From Leptospira meyeri (lineage in GTDB: Bacteria > Spirochaetota > Leptospiria > Leptospirales > Leptospiraceae), in contig NZ_SORO01000001.1 in assembly GCF_004368965.1 (NCBI RefSeq), forward strand, positions 1,768,001 through 1,832,000: a stretch of DNA of 64,000 nucleotides, read 5' to 3'. The position numbers and the translations under genes are program-made. This document shows positions 37,547 to 47,220 of the stretch, one piece after another (within the stretch, counting starts at the first letter, position 1; the number at the start of each line of letters is the position of its first letter). The notes below the pieces were generated by a model. That model was not told the origin of the DNA. It saw only the letters and a program-made list of their open reading frames with translations, and did not search any database.

Positions 37547-38992
37547 ATGGTCGCAAAAAAAACAAAATCCATTCCTGAAATTAAAGTTCCTAAAAAGGAA
37601 AAAGTGGAAGCATGGGGGATGAGTTCTTTTTCTCAATCTCCCGTATTTCGTCCAGAAACGGAAGAAGAAATCAAAGAACTCTTTATTTGGGCCAATCAAA
37701 CAGGCACCAAAGTTGCGTTACGCGGCGGTGGATGTAGTTATGGAGATGCTTCTACTAATACAGATGGAGTTGTTTTAGATCTAACTCATTTTAATAAAGT
37801 TTTAGATTTTAACCTAAAAACTGGTGTGATGACAGTGCAGTCAGGTGCAAGAATCAAGGATCTTTGGGAAACTGGAATCGAAAATGGTTTTTGGCCACCA
37901 GTAGTTTCGGGAACGATGATGCCAACACTTGGGGGAGCACTTTCCATGAACATACATGGAAAAAACAACTTCAAGGTAGGAACCATTGGTGAACATATCA
38001 AAGAGTTTACCTTTCTTACGGCCAAGGGAGATATTCTAGTTTGTTCTCCTAAAAAAAATACAGATTTATTTTATTCTGCGATTTCCGGCTTCGGAATGTT
38101 AGGTTGTTTTTTGACAGTCCAAATTAAAATGAAACCAATCTACGCTGGAAAAATGAAAATTGATCCAGTTTATGTAAGGAACTTCGATGAGTTATTTGCT
38201 TATTTCGAAGAACATTATAAAACTTCTGATTATTTAGTTGGCTGGATTGATGCTTTTGCCTCGGGAAAATCTATGGGTAGAGGGCAAATTCATAAAGCTA
38301 CCAATCTAAAAGAAGGAGAAGATCCTGACTTTCCTGGTAATTGTTTATTAGAAAGACAACACCTCCCTTCTCGCCTGTTCTATGTAATTCCTAAAAAGTG
38401 GATGTGGATCCTTATGCGTCCTTTTAGTTTTAATTTTGGGATGAGACTGATCAATTTGGCAAAATGCATTGCAAGCATTCTCGTAAACAATAAAGCCTAT
38501 TACCAAGGTCATGCGGAATATGCATTCCTTTTGGACTATGTTCCCAATTGGAAATTTGTTTACAAACCGGGTGCGATGATCCAATACCAAGTGTTCATCC
38601 CAAAAGAAAACGCCAAACAAGCATTCCGTGAGATTTTTACCATTTGCCAGGAACGTGGAATAGTAAACTATCTATCTGTTTTCAAAAAACACAAACCAGA
38701 TCCTTTTTTACTCACCCATGCTGTGGATGGATTTTCTATGGCGATGGACTTTCCTGTAACCAAAGGAAATAAAGAAAAACTTTGGGCACTTTGTAAAGAG
38801 ATGGATGAGATTGTGTTAAAACACAAAGGAAGATTTTATTTTGCAAAAGACTCTACCCTTCGCAAACGTGTGATGGAGTCCTATTTTCCTAAAGACAATC
38901 TAAAACGTTTCTATTCCCTAAAGAAAAAATATGATCCAAAGGGAATTTTACAAACGGATCTTTACAAACGAGTGTTCTTAACAGAAAATTAA
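37547..38992 (+). CDS. FAD-dependent oxidase resembling DprE1
   Basis: A 481-residue FAD-binding type 4 oxidoreductase. The FAD-binding part has [14 protein letters not shown] (residues 57-70) and [20 protein letters not shown]; the C-terminal ALO-type part ends [19 protein letters not shown] then [15 protein letters not shown], very like DprE1. [15 protein letters not shown] also fits. At the place of the mycobacterial DprE1 Cys387 (in a W-N-I-C-V-D-F context) the sequence reads FSMAMDF, so alanine about residue 399. The substrate is unknown. It overlaps the convergent LptF/G gene by 4 bp. Confidence 0.85.
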   Translation: MVAKKTKSIPEIKVPKKEKVEAWGMSSFSQSPVFRPETEEEIKELFIWANQTGTKVALRGGGCSYGDASTNTDGVVLDLTHFNKVLDFNLKTGVMTVQSGARIKDLWETGIENGFWPPVVSGTMMPTLGGALSMNIHGKNNFKVGTIGEHIKEFTFLTAKGDILVCSPKKNTDLFYSAISGFGMLGCFLTVQIKMKPIYAGKMKIDPVYVRNFDELFAYFEEHYKTSDYLVGWIDAFASGKSMGRGQIHKATNLKEGEDPDFPGNCLLERQHLPSRLFYVIPKKWMWILMRPFSFNFGMRLINLAKCIASILVNNKAYYQGHAEYAFLLDYVPNWKFVYKPGAMIQYQVFIPKENAKQAFREIFTICQERGIVNYLSVFKKHKPDPFLLTHAVDGFSMAMDFPVTKGNKEKLWALCKEMDEIVLKHKGRFYFAKDSTLRKRVMESYFPKDNLKRFYSLKKKYDPKGILQTDLYKRVFLTEN

Positions 38993-40125
38993 ATATTCAT
39001 TCTTCTATACAAGTAATAGGCTGCAGAAGTAAAAATCACTGGTGTCATCCACATTCCAATCCAAATGGGTAAGGCACCATTCTCAGCCAAAGTTTTTGCA
39101 GTCGAATTCAAAATATAATACAACAAAACAACTGCAATGGTTAGACCAAGACTTGCAACACCTGCAGATCGTTTTGTGATAGCACCAGCAAGAGCTCCGA
39201 GAGTGACAACCACAAATGACATCAATGGCATCGCAAATGCCATATGTTGTTGGATGATCACATTTCGAAAAGGAATCCCTTTGGTAATCCTTGACTCAAT
39301 TTCATCCGCAAGTTCAAAAAAGTTCATCTCTTCTGGATTTCGAATTGGTTTGGAAAAATAAGCTAAATCCTCTGGGAAGTCATAAGTTTTTTCAGCGTAT
39401 TTTGTTCGAGAAACAAGTTCTAAGTTTTCATTAAAGCGAACTTCTTCGGCATCATACAATACCCAACTATGCGGGGATGGAATGAATTTTGCTTTTTGAG
39501 AAGATACAGTGTAAGTTGGATGCCCATCTGGAGTGATTTCGATATAATTGAACCCACCTTTGACAGTATTATCTTTTTCATCGATCCAATAGACGTAATA
39601 GAATCCTTTTTTACCTTTGATATGCAATTGGTAGACAAAATCAATCAAACGATTGGATCCCTTTGCCATAATGCTATATTCAATTTGTGCTCTTTTGTTG
39701 GCAGGAATCACAACGATTTGCCCAAACAAAGTCATAATGAGCCACATGGAAATTCCAAAAAACAAAATGGGGGTGATGATACGTATGAAAGAAACGCCTG
39801 CCACCATCATGGCAACTAACTCTTTGTTTACACTAAATTGTCCGATCACAAAACAAACAGAAAACATCAAAGCTGGTGCCACAACTTGATCCACCATCGA
39901 AGGTAAGGAATACAAAACATGTAAATATACATGCACTTGGTTCACCTTGGAAGAAACCAAATACTTCATCACATCTGTGAATTTATAAATCACAATCATA
40001 GACGTTAACATGATGAGTGTTCCAATAAAGGTTTTGAAAAAATCTAAAAATAAATAACGATCTAATGTTCGAAAAGGGATGAACTCTCTTTTGAACCAGA
40101 AAAATGGTGTTAACAACAAATTCAT
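38989..40125 (-). CDS. LptF/LptG family permease of lipopolysaccharide export
   Basis: A 378-residue inner-membrane protein of the YjgP/YjgQ family. Three membrane segments at the start ([20 protein letters not shown] and two more), a periplasmic jellyroll domain (about 150-270) and three at the end match LptF/LptG, which with LptB extract LPS from the membrane. LptF and LptG are hard to separate by eye; LptG is slightly favoured by the length. It is the last gene of a minus-strand operon and overlaps the phosphatase by 4 bp. Confidence 0.88.
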   Translation of the reverse strand: MNLLLTPFFWFKREFIPFRTLDRYLFLDFFKTFIGTLIMLTSMIVIYKFTDVMKYLVSSKVNQVHVYLHVLYSLPSMVDQVVAPALMFSVCFVIGQFSVNKELVAMMVAGVSFIRIITPILFFGISMWLIMTLFGQIVVIPANKRAQIEYSIMAKGSNRLIDFVYQLHIKGKKGFYYVYWIDEKDNTVKGGFNYIEITPDGHPTYTVSSQKAKFIPSPHSWVLYDAEEVRFNENLELVSRTKYAEKTYDFPEDLAYFSKPIRNPEEMNFFELADEIESRITKGIPFRNVIIQQHMAFAMPLMSFVVVTLGALAGAITKRSAGVASLGLTIAVVLLYYILNSTAKTLAENGALPIWIGMWMTPVIFTSAAYYLYRRMNI

Positions 40126-41405
40126 AAAATTTCCAGTAATAACATACTCATATCGTCGGAAATTCGTTTTGCCGAAAATGACATGGAGTCCTCATATAGA
40201 GCATTCAAAAATTCTTCACCTTTTTTGTCAGAATGATTTTTTATGGATGTAAACAAATGTTCGTCTCCATAAATCTCTCCGGCCTCGTCAAAAACTTCTA
40301 AAATCCCGTCGGAATAGAGTAAAATGCGGTCTCCTGAATTAGGTGTGATCGTAAAATCTTTTAAATTGGGCTTTAAATAGGAAACAATCAAAGTCCCCAT
40401 CCCTTCCATAAATTTTGGATCAGAGTCTTTTTCAATTCGGATGAGAGGCGGATGACCAGCAATGGAATACTGAATTTCTTTTGTATTTGTATCAACAAAT
40501 AACACACAAGCACTAATATGATTATTAGGAACTAACTCTTGTAAGTCGCTATGAATTGACTTCAAACAAACAGATGGTTCATTTTGATTTCCATGAATTT
40601 TGAAAGCAAGCACAGCCATGGCAGAAACCATAGCAGAAGCAATTCCATGCCCAGACACATCAGCAAAAAAAAGTGCTAACTTTCCGTCTTCTCTTTGCAA
40701 ATAACTAATGGCATCCCCACCCACTTGGTCAAATGACCTAAAAAAAGAATGGAGGCGAATGCCTTTTGTTTTAGGCCATTCCGTAGTTACTAAATTGGAC
40801 TGAGTTTCATTTGCCAATTCAAGTTCGTTCAACATACGATCCTGAAACCCTTTGAGTTGGGATTCTGATACACGAAGTTTTTCTACAGAACTAAGGCGAA
40901 TGTTCAGCGTGAGATATGATACAAGAGCTGGTGTGATGATGGAAGAAAGATAAAGAGGTAAATCAACTTGTGGTTCTTTCGTATAAATTCCAATGATAAT
41001 CCCTGCAGAAGTGACTGTCCCTAAATAAGAAACAAGAGAGCGACGATCAACAAAACTAACTCCAATACAAGATAAAACCAAAATCATCCCAACCAAATAA
41101 CCAATGTAAAGTGAATTCCAATACAAAAGAATTAGGGAATGTGTACTCATCGTGTAAAAGAAAAACAACATGATGGATTGGATTTGATTCCGAACCCAAT
41201 CAGAAAAGTAAGTTGCGATGAAAAAAATTAATGTAACCGAAGCATGTAAAATACGAATCCATTTAGGATCATACAATCCTAAATCATCCGTGGGTGCAAA
41301 AATTCCAAAACCGATAAAACTAAAAAAGACAATGAGACAAATTCGTGAAATTTTCATCACCTCATCATCAAGTTTAAATCGATCTTGGAAGGAAGATTTT
41401 ATCAT
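40122..41405 (-). CDS. Membrane-bound SpoIIE-type PP2C phosphatase
   Basis: A 427-residue protein. Six hydrophobic segments fill residues 18-170 and act as a membrane sensor; a short helical linker (LKGFQDRMLNELELANETQ) leads to a PP2C domain with FDQVGGDAISY, FFADVSGHGIASAMVSAMA, IAGHPPLIRIE and ILLYSDGILEVFDE. The aspartates that bind metal are present. It differs from the soluble phosphatase at 11004 by its sensor. The likely substrate class is a STAS antagonist. Overlaps both neighbours by 4 bp (ATGA), so it is translationally coupled. Confidence 0.9.
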   Translation of the reverse strand: MIKSSFQDRFKLDDEVMKISRICLIVFFSFIGFGIFAPTDDLGLYDPKWIRILHASVTLIFFIATYFSDWVRNQIQSIMLFFFYTMSTHSLILLYWNSLYIGYLVGMILVLSCIGVSFVDRRSLVSYLGTVTSAGIIIGIYTKEPQVDLPLYLSSIITPALVSYLTLNIRLSSVEKLRVSESQLKGFQDRMLNELELANETQSNLVTTEWPKTKGIRLHSFFRSFDQVGGDAISYLQREDGKLALFFADVSGHGIASAMVSAMAVLAFKIHGNQNEPSVCLKSIHSDLQELVPNNHISACVLFVDTNTKEIQYSIAGHPPLIRIEKDSDPKFMEGMGTLIVSYLKPNLKDFTITPNSGDRILLYSDGILEVFDEAGEIYGDEHLFTSIKNHSDKKGEEFLNALYEDSMSFSAKRISDDMSMLLLEIL

Positions 41406-41827
41406 ACCAAATGATTAGATCCAAATTTTGTTTTAAAATGTTCGGGAAGGGCAGAAGGTTTTTGTAATTCAAAATCAAACCAAACAAAGGCAGCATTTCC
41501 CGTTAATACACATTCTTCATTTTCATTCCACATAGAACAAATCACAGTAAAAGCTCTGGAAGAAATAGAATCCACTTCTAACGTGATTTCTAAAGTAGCA
41601 GGAAAAACAACTTGTTTGCGATAGTCCATGTCAAGATGTGTTAATACAGGACCGGCTTTCACTGGTTTTAATGGAGAGTCCCACAATCCTTCTTTTGTGA
41701 AATAATCAGCCCTAGCAGATTCAAAGTATCTAACATAAGTTACATTATTTACGTGGCCGAAGGCATCCATTTCTCCCCAAACAACTTGTTGGGTGAATTT
41801 GTGTTTATATTTGATTGGTTTTGGCAT
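41402..41827 (-). CDS. Acyl-CoA thioesterase, 4HBT/YbgC family
   Basis: A 141-residue hotdog-fold protein. The family signature is VVWGEMDAFGHVNNVTYVRYFESAR (about residues 15-39), in which the Asp of EMDAFGHVNN is the active-site residue. It hydrolyses acyl-CoA thioesters; the chain length is not shown. The gene lies 6 bp after pbpC and overlaps the phosphatase start. Confidence 0.92.
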   Translation of the reverse strand: MPKPIKYKHKFTQQVVWGEMDAFGHVNNVTYVRYFESARADYFTKEGLWDSPLKPVKAGPVLTHLDMDYRKQVVFPATLEITLEVDSISSRAFTVICSMWNENEECVLTGNAAFVWFDFELQKPSALPEHFKTKFGSNHLV

Positions 41828-41833
41828 GTGTTG

Positions 41834-43975
41834 TTATCGAACTTCAAATAAAGAAAGAGATAAAACTTTACCATCTCTATCTTTTACTTGCAAACGATAT
41901 TCTCCCTTCTTTGGTTCCCAGAGGTAAGGACCTCCGACAGACCCAATCTTTTCATCGTTTAAATAATAAGAATACGAAACATCGTAAGAACTGAAAGTAA
42001 AGAGGATTTTTTGGCGCCCCAATGGAATGTCTGGATCTAAAGCAAAGATACTTCCATTCACAGGAGTGAGGATTCTTGTCACCTTAGTCCTCTCAATCCT
42101 ACTTTCTTTAGTCAAGGACGAATTGGGAATTGAATCTAATGAAATTCCCTCTTCTGGTTTTTTTAATTTGGAACCAATTGACTCATGGAATAAATCCATT
42201 GTCTCTCGCCACACGGGAGCAGCGCCAGTGATCCCCGAAACATCTAACATGGGGCTCCCCGTTGGATTTCCTACCCATACTCCTACGGTAAAAACTTCCG
42301 AATAACCAATACACCAATTGTCCCTCATATCTTGACTAGTGCCGGTTTTTACAGAAGTGTAATAAGCAGTAGATAAAAAATTATCCCAACCGAATCCGAG
42401 TGACCTTGCTTCCCTATCTGCGAGGATTTCCGAAACCATATAACTTGTTTTAGGTGAAAATACTCGCCTAGATTGTGATGAAACATCTGAAAGATCAAAT
42501 TTTAGTTCAGAGTACATCCCATCATTGGCTAATGTTCGATATGCGTTGGTCAATTCCAAAAGTGTAATATCAGCTGTCCCAAGAGCCAAAGAGGGTCCAT
42601 AAAACTCAGGATACCGAAGGCCCGAAATTCCAAGTCGTTCTAATACCAGAATGAACTCATTGATGTCAAGAAAGGACAACGCACGAATGGCAGGAATATT
42701 TAATGAAGAACCTAGACTTTCTCGGACAGTTACATTTCCCTTATAAGACTTATCATAGTTTAACGGCCGATAAATTCCTTGGTAAACAGGAATGCCCACG
42801 GGAGAATCGGAAAGAATGGAATCGGGTGTCAGTTTATTTTCTTCAAAGTTCTCTGCATATACAAAAGGTTTTAAGGTAGATCCCACTTGTCTTTTGCTTC
42901 GAATGAGGTCCAATTTTGATACTGAACTTTCGTCACCAATATTAGGTACATAAACCAAAACTTGGCCAGTGCGATTCTCTATTACAATCACTGCCCCGTC
43001 TTTTACATTTTTATTCGCTAGGGTTTTTACATTGCGTTTTAGAATCTCTTCTACTTTTCTTTGGAAATTTAAGGATAATGAAGAAGTCAGTTGCGAATTA
43101 TTTTTTTCTTCATTTTTGTTTTTTTTCTCAATAGAAAAATCTAAAATTGTTTTTGTATAAAGAGGAACAAAGGATGGATATTGGGGATAATCTAAATTTC
43201 GAAACAAACTTTCCCTAACAAGCCGAGAAATGGATTCACAATCATCGATGCCATCTCTTTCTTTTTTTAACAAACAAACTCGTTTGATTACTTTTTCAAT
43301 TGGACTTTGGGGAGAACGAATGAGAGCAGAAAGAACATAAGTTTCATTAGGTGTTAAAGACTCAGGAGATTTCCGAAATAAACCTTTACTTGCAGAACTG
43401 ATTCCTTTTAATTCCCCTCTAAAATAAATCAAATTGATATAAGCAGTAAAAATTTCTTCTTTTGACCATGTTTCCTCTAATTCTACTGCTCTTTGGATTT
43501 GTTTTAATTTTTGAAAGATAGTCTTTCGTTTTGATCCAGAGGATTTTAATTCTGGATCTAAAATTGAAACCAGCTGCATGGTGATCGTTGATCCACCGCG
43601 TAATGATGATCCCGTAAGGTTTCCCCAAAAAGAAGAAATGAGCGCATTGGAATCAATCCCCTTATGTTCAAAGAAACGTTTGTCTTCCGCATGAACCACA
43701 GAATCAATTAAAAACTTGGGAAACATCTCGTATTCTATCCATTCTTCAGATCGGAAATCTTTTCGGGTTCGATATCTTTGGATGAGTTCCCCGCTTCGAT
43801 CAAACACCTGAATGTCGGAAGGAAGATACTCTGACTTAACTTCCTTGTAGGTTGGCAAAGACCAAAGAGTGGAAGTACAAAAAAGAAATCCTATGATCAA
43901 AAAAAAAGAAAAGAGTTTATTTCGAATGAATCCAAAAAAGGAAGATTTTGTTTTACCGATCTGAGTTCTCGGCAT
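41834..43975 (-). CDS. pbpC: Penicillin-binding protein 1C
   Basis: A 713-residue bifunctional peptidoglycan synthase. After an N-terminal membrane anchor (NKLFSFFLIIGFLFCTSTLW) comes the GT51 glycosyltransferase (HAEDKRFFEHKGIDSNALIS and GGSTITMQL). The transpeptidase has STLKPF (the SxxK motif), SLGSSLNIPA (SxN) and SVKTGTSQDMRDNW (KTG). The last about 80 residues form the PBP1C-specific C-terminal domain (ILTPVNGSIFALDPDIP). ATG 43975 has AGG 8 bases upstream; ATG 43981 is an alternative. It overlaps rsmD by 23 bp. No alpha-2-macroglobulin gene, often linked to pbpC, is present. Confidence 0.94.
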   Translation of the reverse strand: MPRTQIGKTKSSFFGFIRNKLFSFFLIIGFLFCTSTLWSLPTYKEVKSEYLPSDIQVFDRSGELIQRYRTRKDFRSEEWIEYEMFPKFLIDSVVHAEDKRFFEHKGIDSNALISSFWGNLTGSSLRGGSTITMQLVSILDPELKSSGSKRKTIFQKLKQIQRAVELEETWSKEEIFTAYINLIYFRGELKGISSASKGLFRKSPESLTPNETYVLSALIRSPQSPIEKVIKRVCLLKKERDGIDDCESISRLVRESLFRNLDYPQYPSFVPLYTKTILDFSIEKKNKNEEKNNSQLTSSLSLNFQRKVEEILKRNVKTLANKNVKDGAVIVIENRTGQVLVYVPNIGDESSVSKLDLIRSKRQVGSTLKPFVYAENFEENKLTPDSILSDSPVGIPVYQGIYRPLNYDKSYKGNVTVRESLGSSLNIPAIRALSFLDINEFILVLERLGISGLRYPEFYGPSLALGTADITLLELTNAYRTLANDGMYSELKFDLSDVSSQSRRVFSPKTSYMVSEILADREARSLGFGWDNFLSTAYYTSVKTGTSQDMRDNWCIGYSEVFTVGVWVGNPTGSPMLDVSGITGAAPVWRETMDLFHESIGSKLKKPEEGISLDSIPNSSLTKESRIERTKVTRILTPVNGSIFALDPDIPLGRQKILFTFSSYDVSYSYYLNDEKIGSVGGPYLWEPKKGEYRLQVKDRDGKVLSLSLFEVR

Positions 43976-44567
43976 TTTCATAACCTGTTTCAATGATAAA
44001 GTGACTTCCATACTCTCTCACTTTATGTGGGAGATCCGCCCAAATTTTTGTAGTGGGTTGGTGTTCCGGTATCTGGCATAAAATTAGAAAAGGTTTTTTT
44101 AAAGTGAGACAAAAGCTATATAGGCCCTCTAACATCTCTTTCATTCTCGTGGGTGTTTCGGACCAGTAAGTGTATGGTGGATCCAAATAAAAGATATAAG
44201 CCGACTCTTCGCCTAATTCCCACTTTAATGTATGTTTGGTTGCATCTTTTCGAAACAATTGAACATTGGGAAGTCCACGAAAAAGAGAATGAAGCTGTCT
44301 AAACCGAGCTTGGTCTAATTCATAAGTCAGAAGCCGATGAACAGAAAGGCTATAGGCTTCCGCAGAAATTTGTCCACTGCCGGCAAAGTAATCACAAAAC
44401 AAAACAGAATCAAAACCCAGACCCCAGGAAAGCAGGCGTGAATCCATAAGAGAAAAAATTGCTTTTTTGATAAGGCTATTGGTAAAATTCAAATGCCCCG
44501 ATACATCGGATGGTGCGGGAATTTCTTTTCCTTTCCATTTCCCTTGTGAAACACGTAGTCCTTTCAT
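43953..44567 (-). CDS. rsmD: RsmD-type RNA methyltransferase
   Basis: A 204-residue SAM-dependent methyltransferase that probably makes m2G966 in 16S rRNA. It opens GLRVSQGKWKGKEIPAPSD, has the SAM motif FCDYFAGSGQISAEAYS and the catalytic DPPY (FYLDPPYTYWSE). Length agrees with the family. Its stop codon immediately precedes no gap: it begins where the 44568 gene ends and overlaps pbpC, so the whole string is one operon. Confidence 0.9.
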   Translation of the reverse strand: MKGLRVSQGKWKGKEIPAPSDVSGHLNFTNSLIKKAIFSLMDSRLLSWGLGFDSVLFCDYFAGSGQISAEAYSLSVHRLLTYELDQARFRQLHSLFRGLPNVQLFRKDATKHTLKWELGEESAYIFYLDPPYTYWSETPTRMKEMLEGLYSFCLTLKKPFLILCQIPEHQPTTKIWADLPHKVREYGSHFIIETGYENAENSDR

Positions 44568-45095
44568 TCATTTACCAGAAGATTTGATTTCCTCAAGTTG
44601 CGATAACACATGTTTGGAGGGAGAATTCGATTCAATTTCAGAAAAAACCTTTTTGGCTTCTGATTCATTTTTTAGATCCATAAGACCAAGTCCGTACAAT
44701 AGAAGGGCATCATTGTATTTAGGACTGTGTTTCCCCGATTTTTGGAAATCTTTTCCCCATTCAATGAGCAAATCTGATTCACCAAAAACAAGTGCCCTCT
44801 CCATAAACAAATAGATAGCATTCCAATAATGTGTCGACGATCTAAAGTTAGGTGGAGCATCTTTAACCACCTTAGTTTTCAATTGTGCCCAATTTTCTTC
44901 TGTGGAAACGTAGAGGAAAAAAATCCGGGGATCTTTCTCTCCCTCCGTTCCATTTAAATACTGCAAGGACTGTTTGGAGACAGTCGCGTAATTTCCTTTT
45001 TTAAATTCTGTATAGAGGGTTGAAAAACCAGAGGCTTCGCCCCAAAGGAGCGAAGGTAGAATCAAAAAACCAAAAATATACTGAAAATAAGACAA
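44568..45095 (-). CDS. Exported TPR-like protein of unknown function
   Basis: A 175-residue protein. Signal MSYFQYIFGFLILPSLLWGE leads to helical repeats with TPR-type spacing (FKKGNYATVSKQSLQYLNG, YNDALLLYGLGLMDLKNESE, AKKVFSEIESNSPSKHVL). Probably periplasmic. It starts one base after the stop of the zinc-ribbon gene and touches rsmD directly, so it is co-transcribed. Not recognised otherwise. Confidence 0.72.
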   Translation of the reverse strand: MSYFQYIFGFLILPSLLWGEASGFSTLYTEFKKGNYATVSKQSLQYLNGTEGEKDPRIFFLYVSTEENWAQLKTKVVKDAPPNFRSSTHYWNAIYLFMERALVFGESDLLIEWGKDFQKSGKHSPKYNDALLLYGLGLMDLKNESEAKKVFSEIESNSPSKHVLSQLEEIKSSGK

Positions 45096-45096
45096 A

Positions 45097-45276
45097 TTAC
45101 AGTTCGGTGATATTCGAAGATCCGCACATAGGGCAGATCAATTCCCAAGAATCGAGGTATTCGTCCTCCCCCTCGGCTTCCCAACGGTGGTCACAATCCT
45201 CACAAGCATACGTTACGACGTCTTCGTTGAGGCTATCTGCATCGAATTCGTCATCATCTAAAAAGTCATCTTCCAT
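45097..45276 (-). CDS. 59-residue acidic zinc-ribbon protein
   Basis: A small gene: ATG at 45276 preceded by GAGAAGG, stop at 45097-45099. The product opens with an acidic stretch (MEDDFLDDDEFDADSLNED), followed by a treble of motifs typical of a small zinc ribbon: YACEDCDHRWEAEG and, 20 residues later, LICPMCGSSNITEL. Four cysteines in two CxxC pairs with a conserved W resemble the transcription-factor or rubredoxin-like zinc ribbons. It is the first gene of the minus-strand operon that runs to the LptF/G gene, starting one base before the TPR-like gene. It is conserved-looking despite its length. Confidence 0.85.
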   Translation of the reverse strand: MEDDFLDDDEFDADSLNEDVVTYACEDCDHRWEAEGEDEYLDSWELICPMCGSSNITEL

Positions 45277-45346
45277 ACCCTTCTCACTAAATCACAAAGA
45301 AAAAGCCGTGTCAAGTGGGGAGGGCAAAAAAAAATGGGAACAAACG

Positions 45347-46363
45347 ATGGCGATTTACTCCCGGTACGAACCGCACAGAAAGAAGAAATCAAAGGCACCG
45401 CTATTTCTATTGGTTTTAGCGCTTGGGCTATCCGTGTTAGGGTTTACCTATAGAAAAGAAATTTATTTTCTTTTTGCAAAAGACCAAAGTGTCAGAGCTG
45501 AAAAAACCAAAGAAAAAACAATCGAACTCTGGAAATCAGGAAATCTGAAAGAAAAAGATATTGAAGATTTCCAATCCATTGCGACCACCTATTCAGAAAA
45601 AGATCCGACAGATCCAGTTGCCTTCCATTTGATTGCACGGAGTTTGTTTTGGAATTTATATCGAATTGGAATTTATTTTGACCATGATAGTTTGATCTTA
45701 CATTTAGGATCGGAATTCCAAAACTTCATTGGGAGCTCTGTTTTGGCGGATTCCACTTTGGATTCGATCTTTTGGAATGCTAGGACTGCAGAATCTTTTT
45801 CTTCTTCTCCATTTTCTGATTGGGAAAATAATAAAGTATTGTTGTTCTTAGGGGAAACTCACCGCCAAGTCAAACGACCACAAGTATTGATTAACGAATA
45901 TGGAAATTTGGATCGTTCTAAACTTTCTCCCGAATTCCAAACTGTTTATATTTGGTTACTCACCTTCAACACGATGTTAGCTGGTGATGCAATAGGTCTT
46001 GATAAACTCATCACCATAACTAAAGATCCAACATACAAAGCCGGTATCCAATTCACTCCTAGAGAAGAGAATTTTTTAAGAGGTCTTGGTAAATTTTATA
46101 AAAAAGACTATGTTGGTGCATTGTCTCTACTCAGGCAAGCCAAGTCAAATAATCCAGACCGAATTACAGAAACTTCTATCATTACGGAAGCTACAATCTT
46201 TCACTTACAAAATCTTTCGCAAAAAGGGATTGATCTCTTAGAAGAATTTTATATTTCATCGGGCAAAAAAAATCCAGAGATTCCACTCCTTGTAGCAAAA
46301 ATGGTTTCTGAAAAACCAGGAACCAAAACAAAATTGGATTTAACATCGGAAAAAAAAGAATGA
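45347..46363 (+). CDS. Membrane-anchored TPR-like protein
   Basis: A 338-residue protein. The ATG at 45347 (MAIYSRYEPHRKKKSK) is favoured; the frame is open far upstream but that part overlaps the divergent zinc-ribbon gene and has low-complexity content. A basic N-terminus and one membrane segment (APLFLLVLALGLSVLGFTY) put most of the protein outside the cytoplasm. The rest is helical, with TPR-like units near NFLRGLGKFYKKDYVGALSL. Function unknown. It overlaps the next gene by 4 bp. Confidence 0.75.
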   Translation: MAIYSRYEPHRKKKSKAPLFLLVLALGLSVLGFTYRKEIYFLFAKDQSVRAEKTKEKTIELWKSGNLKEKDIEDFQSIATTYSEKDPTDPVAFHLIARSLFWNLYRIGIYFDHDSLILHLGSEFQNFIGSSVLADSTLDSIFWNARTAESFSSSPFSDWENNKVLLFLGETHRQVKRPQVLINEYGNLDRSKLSPEFQTVYIWLLTFNTMLAGDAIGLDKLITITKDPTYKAGIQFTPREENFLRGLGKFYKKDYVGALSLLRQAKSNNPDRITETSIITEATIFHLQNLSQKGIDLLEEFYISSGKKNPEIPLLVAKMVSEKPGTKTKLDLTSEKKE

Positions 46364-46776
46364 AAGTTCTCTGCTTTTCATTTACTAATTTTTTTTCTAA
46401 AACCTTGGCAAAGAACCTAACGGTAATAATTTTACCTACACTTGCCTTTTCCGTTTTATTTCCTCATTGTGGTTTGTTCTATAAAGGAGTACCCCAAGCA
46501 GGAGAATTCTGTTATGTACTCGCCAAACCTCCTGAATGTTTGTACGTCGACTTCGAATCCAAAAAGCTCATTTGGAATGATGCAGAATATAATCTGGAAG
46601 AAAAACTCCGCATGGATTATTTTTTTAAATCCAATGGAGAGCTGTATGAACTCACCGTCTCCACTGTCAATCGAGTGGAATTAAAAAATCTAACTACAGC
46701 AAACTTTAACAAATTCTATATGAGAAAAAAAGATAAGTTTGTAGAAATTCCAACACCGAGCACCAAGCATGAGTAA
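46360..46776 (+). CDS. Putative small lipoprotein
   Basis: A 138-residue protein. The hydrophobic N-terminus ends LFPHCGLFYKG, a relaxed lipobox-like site, preceded by a longer than usual n-region. The remaining 100 residues contain two more cysteines (FCYVLAKPPECLYVDF) and alternate in a way that suggests beta strands. It is coupled to both neighbours (4 bp before, 8 bp into sufE). Not recognised. Confidence 0.62.
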   Translation: MKVLCFSFTNFFSKTLAKNLTVIILPTLAFSVLFPHCGLFYKGVPQAGEFCYVLAKPPECLYVDFESKKLIWNDAEYNLEEKLRMDYFFKSNGELYELTVSTVNRVELKNLTTANFNKFYMRKKDKFVEIPTPSTKHE

Positions 46777-47182
46777 GACGATCAAGGAAATTCAAAAAGA
46801 AATTATCGCAGAGTTTGCTGATCTAACTGATTGGGAAGAAAAATTCCAATATCTCATTGAGTTAGGTGAAGAACTCCCTCCCTATCCAGATGAAAAACGA
46901 ACAGAAGAATATATAGTCCCTGGTTGCCAATCTCGAGTTTGGGTCGCACCAAAATTAGAATCAGGAAAATTAGAATTTGATGCGGATAGTGATACTGCAT
47001 TGACAAAAGGTCTTATCGCAATTTTGATACGGGTATTTTCAGGACAATCTCCAAAAGATATAGCGGATGCCTCACTGGGTTTTATTGAAGAAGTAGGTCT
47101 TGCTAAGTTTCTTTCTATTTCGCGAAGGAACGGACTTTTCTCTATGGTACAAAAACTAAAGGGATACGCAGAAAAAGTTTAA
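46769..47182 (+). CDS. sufE: SufE-family cysteine desulfurase partner
   Basis: A 137-residue sulfur acceptor that stimulates SufS and passes sulfur to SufB for Fe-S assembly. The acceptor cysteine lies in EYIVPGCQSRVWVAP, the classic SufE site; the N-terminal DWEEKFQYLIELGEELP and the C-terminal GLFSMVQKLKGYA match the family. Other suf genes are not in the window. It overlaps the lipoprotein gene by 8 bp. Confidence 0.93.
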   Translation: MSKTIKEIQKEIIAEFADLTDWEEKFQYLIELGEELPPYPDEKRTEEYIVPGCQSRVWVAPKLESGKLEFDADSDTALTKGLIAILIRVFSGQSPKDIADASLGFIEEVGLAKFLSISRRNGLFSMVQKLKGYAEKV

Positions 47183-47220
47183 TCCCTTTCTTTTTTCCTT
47201 TGCAATCTATTTCAACCTCG

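Noticed and set aside
45020..45346. 109-codon N-terminal extension of the 45347 gene
   Set aside because: It is low-complexity Ser/Lys-rich, and covers the zinc-ribbon gene on the other strand. ATG 45347 leads directly to the membrane segment.
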